A stretch of DNA of 64,000 bases, from NCBI GenBank assembly GCA_021832085.1, contig JAKBLM010000014.1:1-64000 (forward strand), given 5' to 3'. Under the pieces are notes generated by a model. That model was given only the letters and a program-made list of their open reading frames with translations. It had not been told where the DNA came from and made no database searches. This DNA is from Acidobacteriota bacterium (lineage in GTDB: Bacteria; Acidobacteriota; Terriglobia; Acidiferrales; UBA7541). This document shows positions 52,287-61,241 of the stretch, in pieces (within the stretch, counting starts at the first letter, position 1; the number at the start of each line of letters is the position of its first letter). The position numbers and the translations under genes were made by a program.

Positions 52287-53012
52287 ATGGACCAGAACTC
52301 CGAGTCGTTGATTCGCCTGGAGGGTGTGAAGAAGGTGTTTTTCACCGAAGAGGTGGAAACGCACGCCCTCTCGGGCATTCATCTGCAGATACACCCAGGG
52401 GAATTCTTGTCGATTGCCGGGCCTTCAGGCTGCGGCAAATCGACGCTGCTATCGATCATCGGCCTGCTCGATTCGCCGACCGAAGGCGAGCACTGGCTGA
52501 AGGACGACCAGGTGGCCAACCTGACCGTGCGGGAGCGCGCGCGGATTCGCAATCGGGAGATCGGCTTCATCTTTCAGGCGTTCAACCTGATCGGCGACCT
52601 CACCGTTTACGAGAATGCCGAGTTGCCGCTGATTTATCGCGGCATGGGTTCCTCCGAGCGGAAGCAGCGGGTGCAGGAGGTGCTCGAGCGCGTCGGCATG
52701 GCGCACCGCATGAAGCACTATCCCTCCCAGCTTTCCGGCGGCCAGCAGCAGCGCGTGGCCGTGGCCCGCGCGATCGTCGGCAAGCCGTCGATCCTGCTGG
52801 CCGACGAACCCACCGGCAACCTGGACTCGAAAAACGGCGAGTCGGTTATGGACTTGCTGCGCGAACTGCACCGCGACGGCGCCACGCTCTGCATGGTGAC
52901 CCACGATCCACGCTACGCGCGCTACGCCGACCGCACGATCTACCTCTTCGACGGCCGCATCGTCGAGGAGACGATCGGCGCCCAACAATTGGCCGAAGGC
53001 CAGCCGTCCTGA
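52287..53012 (+). CDS. MacB/LolD-type ABC transporter ATP-binding protein
   Basis: This 241-residue ATPase has Walker A GPSGCGKST, Q-loop IGFIFQAFNLIGDLT, signature LSGGQQQRVAVARAI, Walker B ILLADEPTGNLDSKNGES and the switch His in CMVTHDPRYA. The length and sequence fit the FtsE/LolD/MacB group that powers FtsX-type permeases. It is the only ABC ATPase seen among the four large permeases that follow, and may serve all of them. The start is ATG 52287 after GGGAGGGG. Confidence 0.94.
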   Translation: MDQNSESLIRLEGVKKVFFTEEVETHALSGIHLQIHPGEFLSIAGPSGCGKSTLLSIIGLLDSPTEGEHWLKDDQVANLTVRERARIRNREIGFIFQAFNLIGDLTVYENAELPLIYRGMGSSERKQRVQEVLERVGMAHRMKHYPSQLSGGQQQRVAVARAIVGKPSILLADEPTGNLDSKNGESVMDLLRELHRDGATLCMVTHDPRYARYADRTIYLFDGRIVEETIGAQQLAEGQPS

Positions 53013-53122
53013 GGACTGCCGGCTCGGATCCCAAAGAGACGAAACCAACGCGCGTCGGGAACAGACGCTGAAAGTGCAGCTGCTCCGCTTGGCGTCGGAG
53101 TGTGTTGGGGAAAGGTAGTGCC

Positions 53123-55543
53123 ATGGGAATCTGGAGCGACGTCCGCCACGCCTTCCGGCTGCTGGTGAAAAGCCCGGGCTTCACGTTCGTCGCGGTGCTC
53201 ACGCTCGCCCTTGGCATCGGCGCCAATGCAGCGATCTTCAGCGTCGTCAACGGCGTGCTGCTCCAGGCGCTGCCTTATCCCCACGCCAATCGCCTCGTCT
53301 TCCTCAGCGAAAACAGCCGGCAGGTGCCGGACATGTCGATCTCGTATCCCGACCTGAAGGATTGGGAGCGGCAAAACACGGTTTTCGATTCGCTCGGCGG
53401 AGTGCGCCCCACCGATTTCGTACTGACCGGGGCTGGAGAGCCTGAGCAACTCCAGGGCTTCAATGTCTCGGCGGGATTCCTGCCCGCGTTTGGCGTGCAT
53501 CCGATCCTGGGCAGGCTGTTTACCAAGGCCGAGGACCGGCCGGGCGCGACGCCGGTGGCCGTGATCAGCTATTCGCTCTGGCAGCGGCACTTCGGCGGCG
53601 ATTCCAATGTTGTGGGCCGCTCGCTCGATCTGAGCGGGCGCAGCTATACGGTGATCGGGATTCTGCCTGCGTCTTTCCGGTTCCCTATACCGGGCGATAT
53701 TTTCGTGCCGCTTGGACTCAAGGCCGACCAGATGCAGCAACGCGGCCAGCATCCCGGCATCGTCGCGGTCGCGCGGCTGAAACCCGGCGTGACGCTGGGG
53801 CAGGCGCGAGCGGAGATGGAAACGATTGCGGCGAGACTGGCGCAACAATATCCCAAGACGAACACGGGCGTTACGGCAAAGCTGATGACCTTGCGCGAGG
53901 CTTACTACAGCTTCCTCGGCGGCCTAAGTACGGCGCTGTGGGTGCTGCTGGCAGCTGTGGGATTCGTGCTGCTGATCGCCTGCGCCAATGTGGCCAATTT
54001 GTTGCTGGCGCGGGCCGCCGGGCGCGATCGCGAGTTGGCAGTGCGCATGGCGCTGGGCGCCGGCCGCGCGCGCCTGGTGCGGCAGATGCTCACCGAAAGC
54101 GTGCTGCTGGCGCTTGTGGGCGGCGGGTTCGGATTGCTGCTCGGCGCAGTGGGCACGGGCGCGCTGGCGTCGATGATTCCCGCCGACTTGCGACAGCGGG
54201 TGAGCATCGCGATCGATTGGCACGTGCTGCTCTTCCTGTTCGTGATCACCGTGCTCACGGGCGTAATTTTCGGCCTGGCGCCGGCCTGGCGCGCCTCTCG
54301 CACGGACGTCAATGAATCGCTCAAGGAAGGCGGACGGTCGGGCACGGCAGGCGTGGGACGCAACCGGTACAGGCAGGCGCTGGTCGTCAGTGAATTTGCG
54401 TTAGGGCTGGTGCTGGTGGTGGCATCTGCGCTGATGATCCGCAGCTTTTACGAGCTGCTTAAGGTGAATCCGGGTTTCCGCATCAGCCATGTGCTCACCG
54501 CCGAAGTGAATCTGCCCGGGAACAAATACTCGAAGCTGGCGCAAATCAACGGCTTCTATCGCGATGTGCTCGCCCGGATTCAGGCGCTGCCGGGAGTGGT
54601 GGCGGCGGGGGCGATTATGCCGCTGCCGCTCAGCGGCAACGGCTGGCAAGGGAGCTTCTACGTGGAAGGAACGCCGCCGCCGAAAGCGGGCGAGGTGCCC
54701 TTTTCCGACTACCACATGGTCACGCCCGGCTACTTCCCGGCCATGGGCCCGCCGCTGCTGCGCGGCCGGCTTTTCACGGCGGCCGACGACCATTCCGCGC
54801 CGCCCGTCGCCATCGTGAGCTGGAGCTTCGCCCGGCGCTACCTGCCTGGCCAGGATCCGATCGGGAAGCGATTCAAGTTCGGTGGTCCCGATTCGAAACA
54901 GCACTGGATCACGATTGTGGGGGAAGTGGCGGACACCAAGCAGTACGGACTGGGCAAAAAGAGCAAAACCGAATTCTATGTCCCCGCCGCGCAGCAACCC
55001 AACGGAGACATGATTCTGGTCGCGCGAACACGCCGCGACGCCTCGGCGCTCACCTCGGCGGTGCGCGACGCGGTGGCAGCGGTCGATAGCCAGCAGCCGA
55101 TCTTCAACGTGCGCACGATGCAGAGCTATTTGGACCAGAACCTGAGCGGGCAGCGGCTTTCGGCGATGCTGCTCGGGCTCTTCGCGGCGCTGGGGCTGGT
55201 TCTGGCGGCAGTGGGCATCTACGGCGTGATCGCCTACATGGTGAGCCTGCGCCGGCACGAGATCGGCATCCGCATGGCGCTCGGCGCCAGCCGAGGCGAT
55301 GTCCTGCGGATGGTGCTGGGCTCCGGCGCGCGGTTGGCGCTCGTTGGGATCGGCGTGGGTGTCGCACTGGGGCTGGGACTGATGCGGCTGGTTTCGTCGC
55401 TGCTTTACGGCGTGAAGGCGAGCGATCCCGCGATTTACGCGCTGGGGGCGCTGGTGCTGGGGGTCGTGGCGATGCTCGCGTGCTACGTGCCGGCGCGGCG
55501 GGCGATGAAAGTCGATCCGGCAACGGCGCTCCGCTATGAATAG
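53123..55543 (+). CDS. large orphan-type MacB/FtsX permease 1
   Basis: This 806-residue protein consists of two MacB-core plus FtsX halves, giving about eight membrane spans. The first half starts HAFRLLVKSPGFTFVAVLTL and ALGIGANAAIFSVVNG; the middle carries IACANVANLLLARAAGRDRE and ETSV-like LTESVLLALVGGG; the second half ends VYGVIAYMVSLRRHEIGIRM-type sequence (here IYGVIAYMVSLRRHEIGIRM) and ALRYE. This is the layout of acidobacterial duplicated orphan permeases. It needs an external ATPase. ATG 53123 was chosen with AAAGG upstream; GTG 53102 is possible. Confidence 0.92.
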   Translation: MGIWSDVRHAFRLLVKSPGFTFVAVLTLALGIGANAAIFSVVNGVLLQALPYPHANRLVFLSENSRQVPDMSISYPDLKDWERQNTVFDSLGGVRPTDFVLTGAGEPEQLQGFNVSAGFLPAFGVHPILGRLFTKAEDRPGATPVAVISYSLWQRHFGGDSNVVGRSLDLSGRSYTVIGILPASFRFPIPGDIFVPLGLKADQMQQRGQHPGIVAVARLKPGVTLGQARAEMETIAARLAQQYPKTNTGVTAKLMTLREAYYSFLGGLSTALWVLLAAVGFVLLIACANVANLLLARAAGRDRELAVRMALGAGRARLVRQMLTESVLLALVGGGFGLLLGAVGTGALASMIPADLRQRVSIAIDWHVLLFLFVITVLTGVIFGLAPAWRASRTDVNESLKEGGRSGTAGVGRNRYRQALVVSEFALGLVLVVASALMIRSFYELLKVNPGFRISHVLTAEVNLPGNKYSKLAQINGFYRDVLARIQALPGVVAAGAIMPLPLSGNGWQGSFYVEGTPPPKAGEVPFSDYHMVTPGYFPAMGPPLLRGRLFTAADDHSAPPVAIVSWSFARRYLPGQDPIGKRFKFGGPDSKQHWITIVGEVADTKQYGLGKKSKTEFYVPAAQQPNGDMILVARTRRDASALTSAVRDAVAAVDSQQPIFNVRTMQSYLDQNLSGQRLSAMLLGLFAALGLVLAAVGIYGVIAYMVSLRRHEIGIRMALGASRGDVLRMVLGSGARLALVGIGVGVALGLGLMRLVSSLLYGVKASDPAIYALGALVLGVVAMLACYVPARRAMKVDPATALRYE

Positions 55544-55772
55544 CCGCGGGCGAGGCCGGTGTGGCGAGAAGCGACGCAAGTGCGGGAAGCCGCAAGCATC
55601 GCTCTTGCGCGGCCCGGATCAGCTTTTTCGCCAGAGAAAGCGGGCAAAGAATTTGAAGAATCCCCTGCTCGCGCATGGATCCGCCCCCGTGCGCGAGAAG
55701 GTGGTCCGTGCGGTGTCGGTCGCCGGCTATGAGCCTCGGAGGGGATAGTTCCGCGCTGGCGGAACAACCCGA

Positions 55773-56168
55773 GTGGGGCAGTCACAGCCGGCGGCGCCGC
55801 CGGCGGCCCTGCGGGCAGAAAACCGGGCCGTGAACGCGAGTGGCCTCAGGAACAAGAGAGGCTTACTCGCCTATTCGGTGAGGCAGCGCACCAGCGAGAT
55901 CGGTTTGCGCATGGCGCTGGACGCCTCGCCGGCCGACATCTTCCGGCTGATCCTGCGGCAAGGCGGGTGGCTGGCGGCGATCGGCCTGGCGGGGGCCTTT
56001 GCCGCGGGCCAGGTGATCGCCAGCCCGCTGGTGAATACCAGCGGCGCGGACCTGATGACGTTTGCCGGCGCGGTGGTGGTGATCGGTCTTGTCGGGCTGA
56101 TTTGCTGCTATGTGCTGCCGCTGCGCGCCACCCGCGTCTCGCCGGTCAGCGCGCTGCGGTACGAATGA
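55773..56168 (+). pseudogene. C-terminal remnant of a large MacB/FtsX permease
   Basis: Only the end of the last FtsX domain is present, from about 55863: LLAYSVRQRTSEIGLRMALD, ASPADIFRLILRQGGWLAAI and a close ending SPVSALRYE. The upstream 90 bases do not match the family. An intact member has about 800 residues, so some 700 are missing. It lies between two full copies, so it is probably the leftover of a deleted tandem copy. GTG 55773 could start a 131-residue product with two or three spans, but I do not expect it to be functional. Confidence 0.85.
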
Positions 56169-56199
56169 GGTTTCCACGAGTGGGGGAGGGGACTAACGC

Positions 56200-58728
56200 A
56201 TGACTTCGCTGGTCAAGGATATTCGCTACGCGATTCGCGTACTGATCAAGTCGCCCGGCTTCGCCATCGTTGGGATTCTGACGCTGGCGCTGGGCATCGG
56301 CGCCAATACGGCGATCTTCAGCCTGGTTGACGCGGCGCTGCTCAAGCAGCTGCCGGTCAGCCAGCCGCAGCAGCTTTACCTGTTCACCTGGCAAGCCAAC
56401 AGGAAGTGGCCGCCGAACGTTTCACAAACCGGGAACGAATCGCGCTTCTCTTTTTCTTATCCCGCGTTTCGGGAATTTCGCGACCGGCAACAGGCGCTCT
56501 CGAGCGTCTTCGCCTTTGTGCCGATGGGATTCAACGCGCAGAACACCACGGTCGGCATCAACGGCCGGCCGACGCAGGCGAACGGAATGATGGTGACCGG
56601 CGAATATTTCTCGGGACTCGGCGTGACGCCGCTGCTCGGGCGGGCGATCACGCGCGGGGACGAGAATCCGGGTGCGCCGCGCGTCGCCGTGATCAGCTAC
56701 GCGTATTGGACGCGGCGCTTTGCTCGCGATCCTTCCATCGTCGGCCGCGGCATCACGGTGAACGGCCTGCCATTCACGATTATCGGCGTGGCACCGCGAT
56801 CTTTTTACGGCGTGGAGCAAGGCACCGAGCCCGACCTGTGGATCGCGTTTGACGACCTGCCGAACCTGCGGCCCTGGAGCCAGAAGCCGTGGGGAAGCAA
56901 TTCCGTCTTCAGCGCGAGAAACTGGATCAACCTGAACATCATGGGCCGGCTGAAGCCGGGCGTGACGCGTGGACAGGCGGAAGCGGAACTCAACATCCTG
57001 TTTCATCATTACCTGACCGAGGATTGGAAGCCGCAACGGGAATCGGAAGTGCCCGGCTTCTCGCTGACCCCGGCGGCGTCGGGAATTCCGTATCTGCGCG
57101 AGGCACTCACCAAACCGCTGCTGATTCTGATGGTCGCGGTGGGACTGGTCCTGCTGATCGCCTGCGCCAATCTCGCCACGCTGCTGCTGGCCCGCGCCAT
57201 GGCACGGCAGAAGGAGGTGAGCATCCGGATCGCGCTGGGCGCTTCGCGGATGCGACTGATGCGCCAGCTGCTCACCGAAAGCGTGCTGATGGCGGTGCTG
57301 GGCGGGGCGTTCGGCTTGCTGCTTGCCGAGTGGGGCACACGGGCGCTGCTCGCGCTGATGGCGAGCCCGCAGAATTCGTTCGTGCTCCCGGTTTCGCCGG
57401 ACGCGCGGGTGCTTCTCTTCACGCTGGGTGTTTCGGTGCTGACAGGGATTCTCTTCGGCTTTGCGCCGGCGCTGCGCGCCTCGGGACACGACCTGGCGGT
57501 ATCGATGCGGGAGACCGCGGCGAACGTGACCGCGGGGCGCGACCGGCACCGGCTCGGGCGGAGCCTCGTGGTGGTTCAGGTGGCACTGTCGATGGTGCTG
57601 ATGATCGGGGCGGGCCTCTTCATTCGCACGCTGATGAATTACCAACACCACAATTTCGGCTTCAATCAGACGCACCTGTTGACGTTCGGCGTCGATCCCA
57701 CACGGGCCGGCTACCGGGGCCAGCGGCTGATGAATTTCTATTCGGAATTGCTGCGCCGGGTGCGAGCGCTGCCGGGAGTGCGCTCGGCGACGATCATCGA
57801 AGACGCGCCGTTCAGCGGTTGGTCGAACAATTCGAACATCGCCATCGTGGGCGCTCCGCGCAAACCCACCAGCCCGACGCTGCGCTACCAGGCGGTGGGT
57901 CCGGATTTCTTCGCCACAATGGGCATCCCGATTGTGCTGGGCAGGGAAATCAAGGCGAGCGACACGGCCGCCTCGCCGCTCGTTGCGGTTGTCGACGAAA
58001 CCTTCGTGAAGAAGTTCCTGCCGAACGAGAACCCGATCGGGCAGAGGTTCTATTTTGGACGCCGGCCCGACCCCAAGAGCACTTTCGAGATCGTGGGCGT
58101 GGCCAAGCCAGCCGAGCTCACCAACATCCAGTCACGCCTGCGGCCGAAAGCCTATCTGGCTTACGCGCAGACTCCACCGGCCATGCTCGGCGCGATGTTT
58201 TTCGAGGTGCGTGCACAAGGCGATCCGCGGGCGCTCGTCGCCTCGCTGCGCGAGACGGTTGGCGAAATGGATACCGACATTCCGCTCATGGGGGTGAGCA
58301 CGCAGAAAGAGGCGCTCGCCAACGCGTTGACCGAGCAGACGCTCTTTGCGCAGCTCTCGAGCTTCTTCGGCATTCTGGCGCTCACACTGGCCGTCATCGG
58401 TCTCTACGGGACGATGGCGTACACCGTGTCGCGGAAGACGCATGAAATCGGGATTCGCTTGGCGCTGGGAGCGACTCCCTCGACGCTGGTGGGAATGTTC
58501 GTGCGGCAGGGAGTGGAACTGGCCGCCATTGGCGTGGGGATCGGACTGGCGGCGGCCTGGGGAGTGACGCGGCTGGCGCACAGCCTGATGTTTGGCGTCA
58601 GCGCCACCGATCCGCTGACATTTGCCGGTGTGTCCGTGCTGCTGGTGCTGGTGTGCGCCTCGGCCTGCTACATTCCGGCGCGGCGCGCGACGCGCGTCGC
58701 CCCGGTGACGGCGCTGCACTACGAATAG
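56200..58728 (+). CDS. large orphan-type MacB/FtsX permease 2
   Basis: This 842-residue duplicated permease opens DIRYAIRVLIKSPGFAIVGI and LTLALGIGANTAIFSLVDAA, has IACANLATLLLARAMARQKE in the first FtsX domain and IGLYGTMAYTVSRKTHEIGI in the second, and ends PVTALHYE. Between them are two periplasmic MacB-core domains. It lies 31 bp after the permease remnant with GGGGGAGGGG before ATG 56200. Same-strand order with the ATPase suggests one transport system or a family sharing that ATPase. Confidence 0.92.
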   Translation: MTSLVKDIRYAIRVLIKSPGFAIVGILTLALGIGANTAIFSLVDAALLKQLPVSQPQQLYLFTWQANRKWPPNVSQTGNESRFSFSYPAFREFRDRQQALSSVFAFVPMGFNAQNTTVGINGRPTQANGMMVTGEYFSGLGVTPLLGRAITRGDENPGAPRVAVISYAYWTRRFARDPSIVGRGITVNGLPFTIIGVAPRSFYGVEQGTEPDLWIAFDDLPNLRPWSQKPWGSNSVFSARNWINLNIMGRLKPGVTRGQAEAELNILFHHYLTEDWKPQRESEVPGFSLTPAASGIPYLREALTKPLLILMVAVGLVLLIACANLATLLLARAMARQKEVSIRIALGASRMRLMRQLLTESVLMAVLGGAFGLLLAEWGTRALLALMASPQNSFVLPVSPDARVLLFTLGVSVLTGILFGFAPALRASGHDLAVSMRETAANVTAGRDRHRLGRSLVVVQVALSMVLMIGAGLFIRTLMNYQHHNFGFNQTHLLTFGVDPTRAGYRGQRLMNFYSELLRRVRALPGVRSATIIEDAPFSGWSNNSNIAIVGAPRKPTSPTLRYQAVGPDFFATMGIPIVLGREIKASDTAASPLVAVVDETFVKKFLPNENPIGQRFYFGRRPDPKSTFEIVGVAKPAELTNIQSRLRPKAYLAYAQTPPAMLGAMFFEVRAQGDPRALVASLRETVGEMDTDIPLMGVSTQKEALANALTEQTLFAQLSSFFGILALTLAVIGLYGTMAYTVSRKTHEIGIRLALGATPSTLVGMFVRQGVELAAIGVGIGLAAAWGVTRLAHSLMFGVSATDPLTFAGVSVLLVLVCASACYIPARRATRVAPVTALHYE

Positions 58729-58753
58729 ACGACAGGAAAGGAGGGCAAGCACG

Positions 58754-61231
58754 ATGAACGGATTCTGGCAGGACGTGCGCTACGGATTGCGCAAGCTTCG
58801 GCGCAGCCCCGGATTCACCGTGCTTGCGCTGCTGACGCTCGCGCTCGGCATCGGCGCGAATACGGCCGTCTTTAGCCTTGTCTACGGAGTCTTGCTTCGC
58901 CCGCTCTCCTATCCGCACGCCGATCGGCTGGTTACGCCGGTCTGGAGCGAGGGCACGAGCGGAAATATCCGCGCCAACGTCAGCATGCACGAGTTCCGCT
59001 TCTGGCGCGATCACAACAGCGTTTTTGCCTCGCTGGCGGCGTTCACGGGCGGCGGCTTCAATCTTTCGGGCCGCGGGCAGGCCGAGCGCGTCTCTGCAGA
59101 ATACGTTTCTCCAAGTTATTTTCCCACCCTCGGCGTCCGTCCCGCGATCGGACGCAACTTTCTGCCGCAGGAAAATCAGGGCCCGGGCCGGCCGGTGGCG
59201 ATCCTGAGTTATGGGCTGTGGGCCACGCATTTCGGCTCGGATGCAAATGTGCTGGGCAAGTCGATCCTGCTCGACGGTGAGCCATACACCGTCGTTGGCG
59301 TCATGCCGGCGAGCTTTCAGCCGATCGAGCAGGCGGACTTGTGGATTCCGATTGCGCGGGCTTCCGGGCCGATGGCCAGCGGATACAACCAGGAAGTGAT
59401 CGGGCGGCTGAAGCCGGGGCTTTCGCTCACGCAGGCGCAGGCGGGCATGCAACTGGTCGCCAAGGAATACGAGCGCGCCAGCCCTGGTCATTATCCGCCC
59501 GACTTCGGCATTCGGCTGATTCCGCTGCAGACGTTTCTGGGCATGGGCGCGCAATCCTATCTCCTGCTGCTCTTCGGCGCGATCGGCATGGTGCTGCTGA
59601 TCGCCTGCGCCAACGTGGCGGGGCTGCTGGTGGCACGGGCAGCGGCGCGCAGCCCGGAGATTGCGCTGCGTCAGATGCTTGGCGCCACGCGTGGCCGGCT
59701 GGTGCGGCAACTGTTCGTCGAGAGCGTGCTGCTGGCGCTGGGCGGCGCAGTGGTGGGCGTGCCGGTGGCCTACGGCGGGCTGCGTCTGCTGCTGGGCATC
59801 GTGCCGGCGACACAAGCGGAGAATCCGCTAATCGCCCAAATCACGGGCGCGCTGCATACGAGATCGGCGGGAATCGGCATCAACGGATGGTCGCTCGCTT
59901 TCGCTCTGGGACTGGGCATCCTCACCGCGATCCTTTTCGGCGTGTTGCCGGCGTGGCACGCGGCGACGAAGGACGCCAACGAGACGCTCAAGGAAGGCGG
60001 CTTCCGGTCGACGGCAGCGGCTTCGCGCTCGCGGCTGCGCAGCGCGCTGGTGGTCGGCGAGATGGCGGTGACGGTGGTGCTGCTGGCCGGCGCGCTGCTG
60101 CTCGTGCGGACGTTCGTCAATCTGCTGCGGGTCGGCCCCGGGTTCGAGACGGACCATCTGCTCACTGTGCAGCTCTGGATGAACGGTTCGCGCTACAAGA
60201 CGAGCCAGGCTGTGGCCGATTTTTATCATTCGCTCAGCACCAGGATCGACCGTTTGCCAAGGGTGGTTGCTTCGGGCGTGACGAGTGGGGGAATGCCGCT
60301 CACCATTGGCGGCAATTTTCCGGTACAGATCCCCGGCGTTCGCCGTATCCATTCGGCGGACTTCCGTGCCGTCGACCCCGGTTATTTCCGGGCGCTTGGT
60401 GCTCCGCTCCTGGCGGGGCGATGGTTCACGGCTTCCGATGCCGCGGGGGCTACGCCGGTCGCGATCGTGAATCAGCGATTTGCCCGGCGCTATTTCGGGA
60501 ACGGGAATCCGCTGGGGCGCCACATTGTGATCGGTGCGACGTTTCCCGACAAAGCTTATGTAGACCCGCCACGGGAGATTGTCGGCGTGGTTGGCGACGT
60601 GAAATCACAGCTCAGTCTGCCGGCGGTGTCGACGATGTTCGTTCCCGAGGCACAGGCGTCCTACGCTACGGTGGCGCTTTTCGGCAGCGTTTTCCCATCG
60701 GTGTTGTTGGTGCGCACGATCGGCAATCCGTTGCGGCAGGCCGTGCCGGTGAGACGGCTGGTTGCCTCGCTCGATTCCGCGATTCCGGTGGGCCGGATCG
60801 AGACGATGAACCAGGTGCGGGCCGCTTCGGTGGGGATGGAGCGGTTCATGCTGGTGCTGATGGGGATTTTTGCGGGGTTGGCGCTGCTGCTTTCGGCGCT
60901 GGGAATCTACGGCGTGCTCTCGTATACGGTGGCGCAACGGACGCCGGAGATCGGCTTGCGGATGGCGCTCGGCGCGACACCGGCAGACGTGCTTCGGATG
61001 GTCTTCGGCTACGCCGGGCGGCTGGCGGCGCTCGGCGCCGCGCTGGGTCTGGCGGGGGCATACGGGCTGACGCGGCTGATGGGGTCGCTGCTCTACGGCG
61101 TGCGGGCGAGCGATCCGGTGAGTTTTCTGGTGACGGCGGCGCTGCTGGCGGTCGTGGCGCTGTGTGCGTGCGCGGTGCCGGCGTGGAGAGCTATGCGCGT
61201 CGAGCCGGTGGTGGCGTTGCGTTACGAATGA
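58754..61231 (+). CDS. large orphan-type MacB/FtsX permease 3
   Basis: This 825-residue duplicated permease opens DVRYGLRKLRRSPGFTVLAL and ALGIGANTAVFSLVYG, carries IACANVAGLLVARAAARSPE and a second FtsX domain with IYGVLSYTVAQRTPEIGLRM, and ends PVVALRYE. AGGAAAGGAGGGCAAGCACG directly precedes ATG 58754, a good ribosome-binding region. It starts 25 bp after permease 2 and ends 10 bp before permease 4, so these three genes are one transcription unit. Confidence 0.92.
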   Translation: MNGFWQDVRYGLRKLRRSPGFTVLALLTLALGIGANTAVFSLVYGVLLRPLSYPHADRLVTPVWSEGTSGNIRANVSMHEFRFWRDHNSVFASLAAFTGGGFNLSGRGQAERVSAEYVSPSYFPTLGVRPAIGRNFLPQENQGPGRPVAILSYGLWATHFGSDANVLGKSILLDGEPYTVVGVMPASFQPIEQADLWIPIARASGPMASGYNQEVIGRLKPGLSLTQAQAGMQLVAKEYERASPGHYPPDFGIRLIPLQTFLGMGAQSYLLLLFGAIGMVLLIACANVAGLLVARAAARSPEIALRQMLGATRGRLVRQLFVESVLLALGGAVVGVPVAYGGLRLLLGIVPATQAENPLIAQITGALHTRSAGIGINGWSLAFALGLGILTAILFGVLPAWHAATKDANETLKEGGFRSTAAASRSRLRSALVVGEMAVTVVLLAGALLLVRTFVNLLRVGPGFETDHLLTVQLWMNGSRYKTSQAVADFYHSLSTRIDRLPRVVASGVTSGGMPLTIGGNFPVQIPGVRRIHSADFRAVDPGYFRALGAPLLAGRWFTASDAAGATPVAIVNQRFARRYFGNGNPLGRHIVIGATFPDKAYVDPPREIVGVVGDVKSQLSLPAVSTMFVPEAQASYATVALFGSVFPSVLLVRTIGNPLRQAVPVRRLVASLDSAIPVGRIETMNQVRAASVGMERFMLVLMGIFAGLALLLSALGIYGVLSYTVAQRTPEIGLRMALGATPADVLRMVFGYAGRLAALGAALGLAGAYGLTRLMGSLLYGVRASDPVSFLVTAALLAVVALCACAVPAWRAMRVEPVVALRYE

Positions 61232-61241
61232 GGAGCAAAGG

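Noticed and set aside
56889..58445. Alternate-frame open frame inside permease 2, and a similar one inside permease 3 (59341-61266)
   Set aside because: Arg/Gly/Ala-rich translations without domains; produced by codon bias in a GC-rich gene.
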